Assembly: GCA_965228975.1 (NCBI GenBank)
Contig: OZ245851.1
Coordinates: 2,914,001-2,978,000, forward strand
Length of the DNA stretch: 64,000 bases
Reading direction: 5' to 3'
From: JAJFJD01 sp965228975
Lineage (GTDB): Bacteria > Pseudomonadota > Alphaproteobacteria > UBA8366
The position numbers were made by a program, and so were the translations under genes. The notes beneath the pieces were generated by a model, which ran no database searches, had not been told where the DNA came from, and saw only the letters and a program-made list of their open reading frames with translations. Of the stretch, positions 18,372 to 26,329 are shown piece by piece. The stretch's first letter is position 1. Every line of letters starts with the position of its first letter.

Positions 18372-19586
18372 CTAACCCGCCTTTAGCGGTTTCGAAGGAG
18401 CGCGCGCAGGCTTCGCATCGTCGGAGCTGTCCTTCTTGGACGCGCCCGCCCCGTCATAGGTCACCTTCTGTCCGTGCCGCAGCCGTTCATTGCCCTTAAC
18501 GGCAACAAGGTCGCCAGGCATTACGCCATCCAGTACTTCGAACCGCTCGCCGATCGCCCGGCCGAGACGCACGGTCCGCTTCTCCACTTTGTCGCCGACG
18601 ACCACGAAAACGAAGTTCACGGCATTGCGGGATATCACACCGTCCTTGTGCAACGTCACCACGTCGCGCGGATCGGAAATCGGAATCTCGACCGTGACAC
18701 TTTGATCGGCCGCAAAACCGGAGGATTGCGCCGCATCGCCCAGTTGCGGAACGAATCGCACCGGACGCGTCCGCGTCATCACATTTTCGGCCGGGATCAC
18801 GGCGCGCACCTTCGCACTATAGGATCGTGCATCATCCAGCTTGATGCGCACGGTCCGCCCGTCTTGCAGCCCCATCAATCGATTGGAGGGCACGTCCGCC
18901 TCCACTTCGAGCACGGTGTCGTTGATGAGGGTCACGATCTTGTCGCCGACGCGCACATAATTTCCGGCGACGACGTGACGCTGCGCGACCACCGCATCAT
19001 AGGGCGCCCGGATTTCGGCATTCCCCAGATCTATCTGCGCAAGTTCCAAATTCGCTTCGGCTTGGCCAACCCCGGCCTGCGCCTCGGATACCTCACTCTG
19101 GTATTTGACCACTTCATTCTGCTTGTCGTTACGCCGCGCTTTGGAATAGGCCGCGGACAGGCGGAGCCGATCCAACCGGGTCAGTTCGCCTTCGGCGAGT
19201 TGCAGTTGGGCCTTCGCCGTCGCGAGCGCCGCCTGTTTCTCAAGCAGTTCGGCAGCCTTGAAATCGCGAGTCGCCCTGATCCGGTTCATATGAAGCCGCG
19301 CAATGACTTGTCCCTTCGAGACACGATCGCCGACATCCACGAGGACCTGCTCGACCGGCCCGCCAACCAATGCGCCGACCGGCCCATGCTGCCGGGCGAC
19401 GAACCGCCCGATGACCGGCATCGTCTGCGAAACCGGCTCCTTGATGACCTTGTCGACGCCGATCCGCGCCGCGAATTTACCTTTCTTTCCGGATTTTTGC
19501 GCGACCGCATCCCCCGCCGTCCCGATAAACGCCGTGACAGCCCAGATGCTTAACATAACGACAGCAATTCGCCTCGCTACCATCAT
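18372..19586 (-). CDS. RND periplasmic adaptor (membrane fusion protein, system 1)
   Basis: 404-residue adaptor linking the pump to an outer-membrane channel. A signal peptide runs to about GTAGDAVAQ, followed by a basic stretch. The lipoyl half-motif PVEQVLVDVGDRVSKGQVIARL is clear, then a long alpha-hairpin (ATAKAQLQLAEGELTRLDRL to ELAQIDLGNAEIRAPYDAVVAQ). The C-terminal beta domains follow. A Lys/Asp/Ala-rich tail ends the protein. Two adjacent ATGs compete as start; the first is used here. Confidence 0.9.
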   Translation of the reverse strand: MMVARRIAVVMLSIWAVTAFIGTAGDAVAQKSGKKGKFAARIGVDKVIKEPVSQTMPVIGRFVARQHGPVGALVGGPVEQVLVDVGDRVSKGQVIARLHMNRIRATRDFKAAELLEKQAALATAKAQLQLAEGELTRLDRLRLSAAYSKARRNDKQNEVVKYQSEVSEAQAGVGQAEANLELAQIDLGNAEIRAPYDAVVAQRHVVAGNYVRVGDKIVTLINDTVLEVEADVPSNRLMGLQDGRTVRIKLDDARSYSAKVRAVIPAENVMTRTRPVRFVPQLGDAAQSSGFAADQSVTVEIPISDPRDVVTLHKDGVISRNAVNFVFVVVGDKVEKRTVRLGRAIGERFEVLDGVMPGDLVAVKGNERLRHGQKVTYDGAGASKKDSSDDAKPARAPSKPLKAG

Positions 19587-19853
19587 TCGCAGCCCTTCAC
19601 ATCAACCGCCTAACCTTTGCGGTTGATTCCGCCCGGATCGAAGCCGGGCGGCACGATCAGCCCAAGAAATGCATACTCGGATTAAGGTCATTTCTGCATA
19701 TAGTTTCAAGAAATATTTATCAATCCGAGTAGAAAAACAGCGGCACCGCAACAACCGCCTGCAACGGACAGCCTCACCGCTGGACACAGACTGCGATGTA
19801 CCCGTTAATAAGGGCTTAGCGGCACACTTCGTGAAATTCATCAAGAGGCCTTC
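19587..19853. promoter_or_regulatory. Divergent intergenic region with two inverted repeats
   Basis: Holds the promoters of RND system 1 (leftward) and the deacetylase (rightward). A hairpin CCGCCCGG-N7-CCGGGCGG lies at 19629-19651. A 10-bp repeat, TACTCGGATT at 19674-19683 and AATCCGAGTA at 19722-19731, flanks 38 AT-rich bases. Either may be a regulator site for the pump. No gene is visible. Confidence 0.5.
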
Positions 19854-20783
19854 ATGCACACGATTCTCTATACCCATCAGGCCTGCCTCGAGCACGATCC
19901 CGGGGACCACCATCCCGAGTGCCCCGCCCGTTTGCGCGCCGTACTCGCCGCCCTGGAGGCCGAGGAATTCCAGCATCTCGACCGCCGCGAAGCGCCGCGC
20001 GCCGATATCGATCAAATCGCACGGGTGCATGAACGCGAATACGTGCACGCGGTGCTAGACGCAATCCCGGCCGATGGCCGACGAGCCTTGGACGGCGATA
20101 CTCATGTGTCGCCGGGGTCCGGCGAGGCGGCCCTGCGGGCATCGGGCGCGGTTTGCGCCGCGGTCGATGCGGTCGTCGCCGGTGAAGCCCGCAACGCCTT
20201 CTGCGCGGTACGGCCGCCGGGCCATCATGCCGAACAGGCCATCGCCATGGGGTTCTGCCTGTTCAACAGCGTCGCCGTGGGGGCCGCCCATGCCCAGGCC
20301 GTACATGGCCTTACCCGCGCCGCCGTCATCGATTTCGATGTTCATCACGGCAACGGGACGCAGGCAATGTTCTGGGACAAGGCCGATCTGTTTTACGCAT
20401 CGACCCATCAATCGCCGCTCTACCCCGGCACCGGCGGGCTGAGCGAGCGCGGCAATCATCGCAACATCGTGAACGCTCCTCTCGCCCCGTCGGCCGGTTC
20501 GGACGAGTTTCGCGCGGCCTTCGATGAAACGGTCCTTCCGGCGCTGCGCGATTTCGATCCGGACATCGTCTTTATCTCGGCCGGGTTCGATGCGCATCGC
20601 GCCGATCCGCTGGCCATGTTGAACTTGGAGGATTCCGATTACGAATGGGCAACCGCCGCATTGATGAAAGTCGCCGATGAATGCTGCGGCGGCAAACTCG
20701 TATCGGCGCTGGAAGGCGGATATGATCTGAATGCCCTGGCCTCGAGCAGCCGCGCACATGTTCACGCGCTTATGACGTCGTGA
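19854..20783 (+). CDS. Histone deacetylase family protein (AcuC/HDAC-like)
   Basis: 309-residue zinc-dependent deacetylase of the arginase/HDAC fold. The metal-site signature DFDVHHGNGTQ is intact, preceded by the catalytic histidine pair in RPPGHHAEQA. The segment STHQSPLYPGTGGLSERG is typical, as is FISAGFDAHRADPLAM, which carries the third metal ligand. Bacterial members act on acetylated polyamines, acetoin-pathway proteins or unknown small molecules; the substrate cannot be told. It precedes xseB and ispA in the same direction, an order I recognise from many alphaproteobacteria. Confidence 0.9.
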   Translation: MHTILYTHQACLEHDPGDHHPECPARLRAVLAALEAEEFQHLDRREAPRADIDQIARVHEREYVHAVLDAIPADGRRALDGDTHVSPGSGEAALRASGAVCAAVDAVVAGEARNAFCAVRPPGHHAEQAIAMGFCLFNSVAVGAAHAQAVHGLTRAAVIDFDVHHGNGTQAMFWDKADLFYASTHQSPLYPGTGGLSERGNHRNIVNAPLAPSAGSDEFRAAFDETVLPALRDFDPDIVFISAGFDAHRADPLAMLNLEDSDYEWATAALMKVADECCGGKLVSALEGGYDLNALASSSRAHVHALMTS

Positions 20784-20850
20784 CCCGGTTGCCTGTTTCG
20801 AGGGCGGCGACTACACTCCGCCGCCGTTGACCAACCGCCGAGGAGGCAAA

Positions 20851-21102
20851 ATGGCGGAACGAAAACCCGACGCCGATATAGCAAAGATGAGCTTCGAAGA
20901 CGCGTTGCAGGAACTCGAAGGCATCGTCCGCAATCTCGAATCCGGAAAAGGGAATCTCGATACCGCGATCGATTCTTATGAGCGCGGAGCCGCATTGAAG
21001 AAGCACTGCGAAGCGAAGCTGCGCGAGGCGAAGGAAAAGATCGACAAGATCACGGCGGGCGCGGACGGCAAACTCGGGGCCGAACCGGTGGATCTCGACT
21101 AA
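20851..21102 (+). CDS. xseB: Exodeoxyribonuclease VII small subunit
   Basis: 83-residue small subunit of exonuclease VII, which degrades single-stranded DNA with XseA. The core MSFEDALQELEGIVRNLESG and LDTAIDSYERGAALKKHCEAKL are diagnostic. The start is the ATG preceded by AGGAGG (20841-20846) rather than an earlier in-frame codon. Its TAA overlaps the ispA ATG by one base. The large subunit gene is not in the window. Confidence 0.93.
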   Translation: MAERKPDADIAKMSFEDALQELEGIVRNLESGKGNLDTAIDSYERGAALKKHCEAKLREAKEKIDKITAGADGKLGAEPVDLD

Positions 21103-21998
21103 TGACCGGAACGGCGGATTTGAATGCCGCTCTTTCCGACGCGGCGGCGAAGGTTGAAACCACGCTGGACGAGGTTCTCGCCGCCGACGGCGCGCCGGAA
21201 ACCCTGATCTACGAGGCGATGCGTTACACCACACTCGCCGGCGGCAAGCGGCTGCGGCCCTTCCTGGTGCTCCAGAGTTCCACGCTGTTCGACGTCGCGG
21301 AGATTTCGGCGCTCCGGGCCGGCGCGGCATTGGAATTGATCCATTGCTACTCGCTGGTTCATGACGACCTGCCCGCAATGGATGACGACGATCTGCGCCG
21401 CGGGAAACCGACCGTCCATAAACAGTTCGACGAGGCGACGGCCATTCTCGCCGGTGACGGATTGCTGACGATGGCTTTCGAAGTGCTCGCCGACGACCGG
21501 ACCCACTCGGACGCCGACGTGCGGGCCAAACTCGTGCTCGGCCTTGCACAAGCATCCGGTGTGCGCGGCATGGTCGGAGGCCAGATGATCGACCTTCAGG
21601 CTGAGACCCGCACGCTTACCTTGGACGAGATCACGCAGTTGCAACGGCTGAAGACCGGCGCATTGATTCGGTTCGGCTGCGAAGCCGGGGCGATCCTGGG
21701 TAATGCGCCGGATGCGGCGCGTTCCGCGCTGACGAACTACGCCCAGGACCTCGGCCTGGCGTTTCAAATCGCCGACGACCTGCTGGACGTCGAAGGTAGC
21801 GTGGAAGAAACCGGCAAGGCCGTCGGCAAAGATGCCGACGCGGGCAAGGAAACCTTCGTATCGCTTCTGGGAATTGACGGCGCCCGGCAGCGCGCCAACG
21901 AACTGGTCGATCAAGCTGTCTCGCATCTCTCGACATTCGACGAACGCGCGGACCTGCTCCGGTTGACGGCCCGCTTCGTCGTAGACAGAAATCACTGA
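21102..21998 (+). CDS. ispA: Polyprenyl (farnesyl/geranyl) diphosphate synthase
   Basis: 298-residue trans-prenyltransferase that condenses isopentenyl diphosphate with allylic diphosphates. The first aspartate-rich motif is DDLPAMDDDDLRRGKPT and the second is FQIADDLLDVEG. GGKRLRPFLVL contributes diphosphate-binding basic residues. It is translationally coupled to xseB. In related genomes dxs commonly follows; here the next gene is tlyA. Confidence 0.93.
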   Translation: MTGTADLNAALSDAAAKVETTLDEVLAADGAPETLIYEAMRYTTLAGGKRLRPFLVLQSSTLFDVAEISALRAGAALELIHCYSLVHDDLPAMDDDDLRRGKPTVHKQFDEATAILAGDGLLTMAFEVLADDRTHSDADVRAKLVLGLAQASGVRGMVGGQMIDLQAETRTLTLDEITQLQRLKTGALIRFGCEAGAILGNAPDAARSALTNYAQDLGLAFQIADDLLDVEGSVEETGKAVGKDADAGKETFVSLLGIDGARQRANELVDQAVSHLSTFDERADLLRLTARFVVDRNH

Positions 21999-22052
21999 AA
22001 CAACGCCATGCGACGTGCAAGCACGACCAGTTTCTGCAGTTTTAGTTGAATT

Positions 22053-22068
22053 CGGTAATCGGATACCG
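22053..22068. promoter_or_regulatory. Putative operator 1, CGGTA-N6-TACCG
   Basis: Palindrome CGGTAATCGGATACCG in the ispA-tlyA gap, flanked by T on the left and C on the right like its partner 55 bp downstream. The shared consensus is TCGGTA-N5-ATACCGC. Palindromic, duplicated and upstream of a gene, it looks like a dimeric regulator site. Confidence 0.55.
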
Positions 22069-22107
22069 CTGCACCCCCTCGTCTTCCCGCCTAAACATCG
22101 TCATACT

Positions 22108-22123
22108 CGGTATCGCTATACCG
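22108..22123. promoter_or_regulatory. Putative operator 2, CGGTA-N6-TACCG
   Basis: Palindrome CGGTATCGCTATACCG, exactly 55 bp after operator 1 and 50 bp before the tlyA start. The inner bases extend the symmetry to CGGTAT-CGCT-ATACCG. The regulator is unknown. Confidence 0.55.
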
Positions 22124-22172
22124 CGCTCGGTCAATTGGGGGCGGCACGGCCAATAATAACGAGAGGCTTTCG

Positions 22173-22922
22173 TTGGCGAAGTCGAAAAAACGGCGCGTCG
22201 ACATGCTCTTGGTCGAACGCGGCCTTGTGCCGACGCGCACGCGTGCGCAGTCATCGATCATGGCCGGGCTGGTCTATTGTGGGGACCGCCGGATCGGCAA
22301 GTCTGGCGAAACAGTCGACTCCGACGCCCCCCTGGAAGTGCGCGGTAAGGAGCACCCGTGGGCTTCGCGCGGCGGCCTGAAACTCGAACACGCGCTGGAC
22401 ACGTTCGGCCTCGATGTGACGGATGCGATCTGCGTGGACATCGGCGCGTCGACCGGGGGATTCACGGACGTCCTGCTGACCCGCGGCGCGGGCAAGGTCT
22501 TCGCCGTGGATGTCGGCAAGGGACAGTTGGATTGGAAATTGCGCCAGGACGAACGTGTCGTCGTTCTCGAAGAGACCAACGCGCGCTATATCACCAAAGA
22601 AGACATCCCGGATCCAATCGACCTGGTTACCTGCGACGTGAGCTTTATCGGCCTGGAGAAGGTACTGCCCGCCGGAATGGCCCTTTGCCATGCCGGGTCG
22701 GTCCTGGTCGCCTTGATAAAACCGCAATTCCAAGCCGGCCCGGACCAGGTTTCCAAGGGCGGCATCGTCCGCGATCCGAAAATCCACGACGCTGTCTGCG
22801 AACAGGTATCGCAATGGATCAATGCGCAGCCGGGCTGGCGGGTTCTTGGCGTCACCGCGAGCCCCATTACCGGCGCGAAAGGCAACCGCGAATTCCTGAT
22901 CGCGGCCACCAAGGACGCCTAA
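22173..22922 (+). CDS. tlyA: TlyA family rRNA (cytidine-2'-O)-methyltransferase
   Basis: 249-residue protein with an N-terminal S4 RNA-binding domain (RVDMLLVERGLVPTRTRAQ) and a C-terminal FtsJ-like SAM-dependent methyltransferase domain (VDIGASTGGFTDVLLTRGAG). Characterised TlyA proteins methylate ribose positions in 16S and/or 23S rRNA; the hemolysin label often attached is historical. The start codon is TTG at 22173 with GAGAGG seven bases upstream. The 3' end overlaps the convergent sppA by three bases. Confidence 0.9.
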   Translation: MAKSKKRRVDMLLVERGLVPTRTRAQSSIMAGLVYCGDRRIGKSGETVDSDAPLEVRGKEHPWASRGGLKLEHALDTFGLDVTDAICVDIGASTGGFTDVLLTRGAGKVFAVDVGKGQLDWKLRQDERVVVLEETNARYITKEDIPDPIDLVTCDVSFIGLEKVLPAGMALCHAGSVLVALIKPQFQAGPDQVSKGGIVRDPKIHDAVCEQVSQWINAQPGWRVLGVTASPITGAKGNREFLIAATKDA

Positions 22923-24721
22923 TAGTGGAGACGCATAGGCGGAAGCTGCAAGCGACCGACCGGCGGCTGCAATAGGTCCAAGTCCCCGACGAACGGTTCC
23001 AGCCTCTCTTTCAATGAGTCGGAGAGAAATCCGCTCAACCCCAACATGTCCACGAGCGCTACCGAGATATTCTCGGTCTCGCCGGAGACAAATTCCAAGA
23101 GGCGCTCGAACGGCATTTTCCGCCGCGGGAATTCCTGTAGTTGGACGCTCACGTCCGGTTTCAGGTCGAGCGCTTCCTTCACTGCCGCAACGGCTTCGGT
23201 CAGGCCGCCCAACCGATCGACCAATCCGGCATTCAGGGCGCGGGCACCGGACCAGATCCGGCCGCGCGCGACCGCATCGATCTGTTGGTCGTCGAGTTTC
23301 CGCCGCTCGGCCACCTTGCCCGTGAAATCGCGATAGATGAAATCCATATGTGCATCGAGACGCGCTTGCGCACCGTCCGGATAATCCTGAAAGGGACTCC
23401 ACATCGTGGCATTCTTCCCGGCATGGACATCCTGCCAGTTCACGCCGAGTTTCTCCCACAACTCCGCTGTCACGAATTTTCCGCCATAGACGCCGATCGA
23501 CCCCGTCAGCGTGCCGGGCTGCGCAACGATTACATCGGCCGCCATGGCGATGAAATACCCTCCGGACGCCGCCGTACTGCCCATGCTGACAATCACCGGC
23601 TTACCCAACTCGCGCGCGCGTATCAGCGCATTCCAGACCGTATCCGAGGCGACATAAGAACCCCCGGGACTGTCGAGCCGCAATAGGATGGCCTTGATGT
23701 TCGTATCGTTCACCGCTTTCACGATTGCGGCCTCCATCGCGTCGGCCGCGAGGTACCTGCGATCGTCGAAGGGACTGCCTTTCGGCGCGTCCGACACGAT
23801 CGGGCCGACCCCGTGGATCAAGGCTACCGTCGGCCCCTCGCTATTCGGCAAATCGCCCTCGGCGATGTACGACGCCAAGCTCACGAGGTTCTTTTTGCCG
23901 CCCGCCCGTTTGTGCGCGGTCGATACAAAGGCCGGCCAGTAGTCCAACGTATCGATCAACCCGCGGGCTCTCGCCTCCTGGGCCAGCAAGGGGCTGGTAT
24001 CGATCGCCTGCCGCGCCGTCGCCACCGGCAGATTACGCCCCGTTGCGATGCCGTCCACGATCTGCGCCAGCCATGTATCGACAACGGCCTGCAGGTTCTG
24101 CCGCGCCGGCTTGCTGAGACTCCGCCGCATGAAGGTTTCCGGCGCGGACTTGAATTCCTCGCGCTGCCGGATTTTCGCTTCGACGCCGACTTTCTCAAGT
24201 GCCTCGGCGGCGAATGGAAGTTCCAGCGAAATGCCGGTGATCGCCAGTTCGCCCGAGGGCTGCATCCAAATGGTGTCGAAGGCGGTCGCGAGATAGTACT
24301 CGACCGTCGCCCCGCCGGACGATGCAAAACTCGTCGCAAAGGCGACGGCGGACTTGCCGGATTTCCGGAACTTGGCGACCGCATCGCGCAGTTCTTGCGC
24401 TTGCGCCAGGCTCACGCCGGTCGCGCCCAACCGCACGGCAAGCCCGGCGACGCGGTCATCCGTTTCGGCTTTTTCCAATGCCGACAGAAATTCACGGATC
24501 GAAACCGGCCCCGGTCCGCGGGACAGGAAACCGAACGGACCGCCGGACTTTACCTCGGTCACGCCTTTGTTCAGGTCCAGCGACAGGACCATGCGCTCCG
24601 GCAGTTCCGGCGCATCGTCATCGACGAGCGCGAACCAGATGCCGACCGAAACGACAGTCGCCGCGGTCAAAATGCCGATGGTCGTGAAAACCCAGAGGAA
24701 GAACCGTCCAATGCGCCTCAT
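22919..24721 (-). CDS. sppA: Signal peptide peptidase SppA, long (67K) type
   Basis: Membrane-bound serine protease that degrades cleaved signal peptides in the periplasm. It is 600 residues with one N-terminal membrane anchor (about 8-32), two S49 domains, and a catalytic Ser/Lys pair: Lys191 in EEFKSAPETF from the first half and Ser386 in STAASGGYF from the second. This matches the E. coli SppA layout. The segment RLDSPGGSYVASD in the second half is characteristic. It stands alone on the minus strand, convergent with tlyA. Confidence 0.93.
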   Translation of the reverse strand: MRRIGRFFLWVFTTIGILTAATVVSVGIWFALVDDDAPELPERMVLSLDLNKGVTEVKSGGPFGFLSRGPGPVSIREFLSALEKAETDDRVAGLAVRLGATGVSLAQAQELRDAVAKFRKSGKSAVAFATSFASSGGATVEYYLATAFDTIWMQPSGELAITGISLELPFAAEALEKVGVEAKIRQREEFKSAPETFMRRSLSKPARQNLQAVVDTWLAQIVDGIATGRNLPVATARQAIDTSPLLAQEARARGLIDTLDYWPAFVSTAHKRAGGKKNLVSLASYIAEGDLPNSEGPTVALIHGVGPIVSDAPKGSPFDDRRYLAADAMEAAIVKAVNDTNIKAILLRLDSPGGSYVASDTVWNALIRARELGKPVIVSMGSTAASGGYFIAMAADVIVAQPGTLTGSIGVYGGKFVTAELWEKLGVNWQDVHAGKNATMWSPFQDYPDGAQARLDAHMDFIYRDFTGKVAERRKLDDQQIDAVARGRIWSGARALNAGLVDRLGGLTEAVAAVKEALDLKPDVSVQLQEFPRRKMPFERLLEFVSGETENISVALVDMLGLSGFLSDSLKERLEPFVGDLDLLQPPVGRLQLPPMRLHY

Positions 24722-24842
24722 GCTGGCTCCCTTATGCGATCAAATTCCTATGAGCGGGCGTTTGCCGGATCCGTACGCCCACCCGCGCTGACATGTATAT
24801 GTGAAAGCTTTGCCCGAAGGTTAAGACCTTTCGCCGCAATCA

Positions 24843-26231
24843 TTATGCCGCCTGAAGTGCCGCCGCCCGCTGCCGGGCGTCCTCGGCCGCCGCCGCCTCG
24901 CCCAACCCATCCAGCGCTTCCGCCTCGCGCTTAAGTCCCCACGGCGAACGCGGGTTCAGGGCATTCCGTTCGGCCAACAGCGCCCGGGCCAAGCGGTGCC
25001 GTCCCGACCGTAACGCCGCGACGGTCAGCAGCCGGAAGAACAAATCCCGCTGCGCGTGGCTGCCGCCGACGCGATACACCTGCCGCCGTATCGGGGACAG
25101 GATATCGACGACACGTTTATAGTCCGCGGTGCCAAAAGCGGCCACGGCCTGACACAATGGCCGGCCGACATCGCGGAAAACCGGTCCCTCGGTGGTTTCC
25201 TCCGAGGCCGCCGCTCCGTCCAGCGATTCAAGCATCTCGGAGACCATCTCCTGCCGGCCGTCGGCAGCAAGCGCCATCATGTAATGGGCATCATGGAAGG
25301 CGAAGATGTGATCGTGGATCTTGTCTTCCGCCTTGTCGGCAAGTTCGACCCAACGATCGCCGATATCCGCGCCCGCCTCTTCCAAACGCCACAACAGGGC
25401 GATGGCGTTGCTCATGTCGAGATAGTCGGCCGAAGTCGTATCCGCCCGTACTTGGGTATCATAGAGATCGAGGATCACATCGAATTCTTCCCGCTCCAGA
25501 TGGAACAGACATTTGTGCCACCAAGTGTGATAGCGAAAGTTGTTGCAGCCATCCCAATTGGCCGACAGTCCATCCAGCCAGTCGATCCCGTCGCGGTGCC
25601 GCCCCTGCATCTCCATCACGTGGGCCACCGCATGTGTGGCCCAGATATCCTTCGCATTGATTTCGACGGCGCGGCGGCCCGCCTTCTCCGCGTCGATGTA
25701 GTTGCCGGTCTCTTCCAACCCGAACGCGTTGAGTCCCTGGACGAAGCCGTATGCGGGCATGTCGGCGTGCCAGTAAGGCAACGCCCGCGCGACCGAGTCC
25801 CGCATTGCCGCCGAATCGCCGAGATAGAAATGGGTGAAATGCACCAGACGCATCGCCAGAACATCGGTCGGATGGTCCAACAGAATTGCTTCCCAGACAT
25901 CGGTTGCGCCGGCAACGTCTCCGCGGCACCAGGCATCCAGCGCCGCGACGTGTTGCTTCTCGCGGTCGGTCGCCCCAACGGCCATCAGCTTCTCGGCGGC
26001 TTCCAACGATTCCTCGGCCTTCCGTTCCAACGGCGGCGTGCAGAACAGCTTCATGAAATTGCCTTTGGCGCAATGCGCCATGAGCATCTCCGGATCGGCG
26101 TCGAAGACTTCCTTGAGACGGTCGCCGGTGTCCGACCGGATACCCAGATAATGCAATATCATGCGGTCATACCGCGCGACGGCCTGCTCGCTGGCGGCCG
26201 TCATCTCCAGTCCGTGCTGGTCGCGAAACAT
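24843..26231 (-). CDS. Tetratricopeptide-repeat protein, TTC38-like family
   Basis: About 462 residues from the ATG at 26231, which has GGAGAG upstream; the frame opens further to 26291 without support. The protein is helical throughout, with recurring segments such as HAVAHVMEMQGRHRDGIDWL and WWHKCLFHLEREEFDVILDLYD, which match the TTC38 family found in bacteria and animals. It has no signal peptide, so it is cytosolic. The biochemical function of this family is not established. It lies alone between sppA and RND system 2. Confidence 0.82.
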   Translation of the reverse strand: MFRDQHGLEMTAASEQAVARYDRMILHYLGIRSDTGDRLKEVFDADPEMLMAHCAKGNFMKLFCTPPLERKAEESLEAAEKLMAVGATDREKQHVAALDAWCRGDVAGATDVWEAILLDHPTDVLAMRLVHFTHFYLGDSAAMRDSVARALPYWHADMPAYGFVQGLNAFGLEETGNYIDAEKAGRRAVEINAKDIWATHAVAHVMEMQGRHRDGIDWLDGLSANWDGCNNFRYHTWWHKCLFHLEREEFDVILDLYDTQVRADTTSADYLDMSNAIALLWRLEEAGADIGDRWVELADKAEDKIHDHIFAFHDAHYMMALAADGRQEMVSEMLESLDGAAASEETTEGPVFRDVGRPLCQAVAAFGTADYKRVVDILSPIRRQVYRVGGSHAQRDLFFRLLTVAALRSGRHRLARALLAERNALNPRSPWGLKREAEALDGLGEAAAAEDARQRAAALQAA

Positions 26232-26329
26232 GGGTTGCTCTCCGTTACCGGCGTCGCGGGAACCGTAATACGCGGCCGCAGCGCGAAGCAAGCATCCAGA
26301 CCAGGAGGACGAGCGGAGAAACCCGCCCT

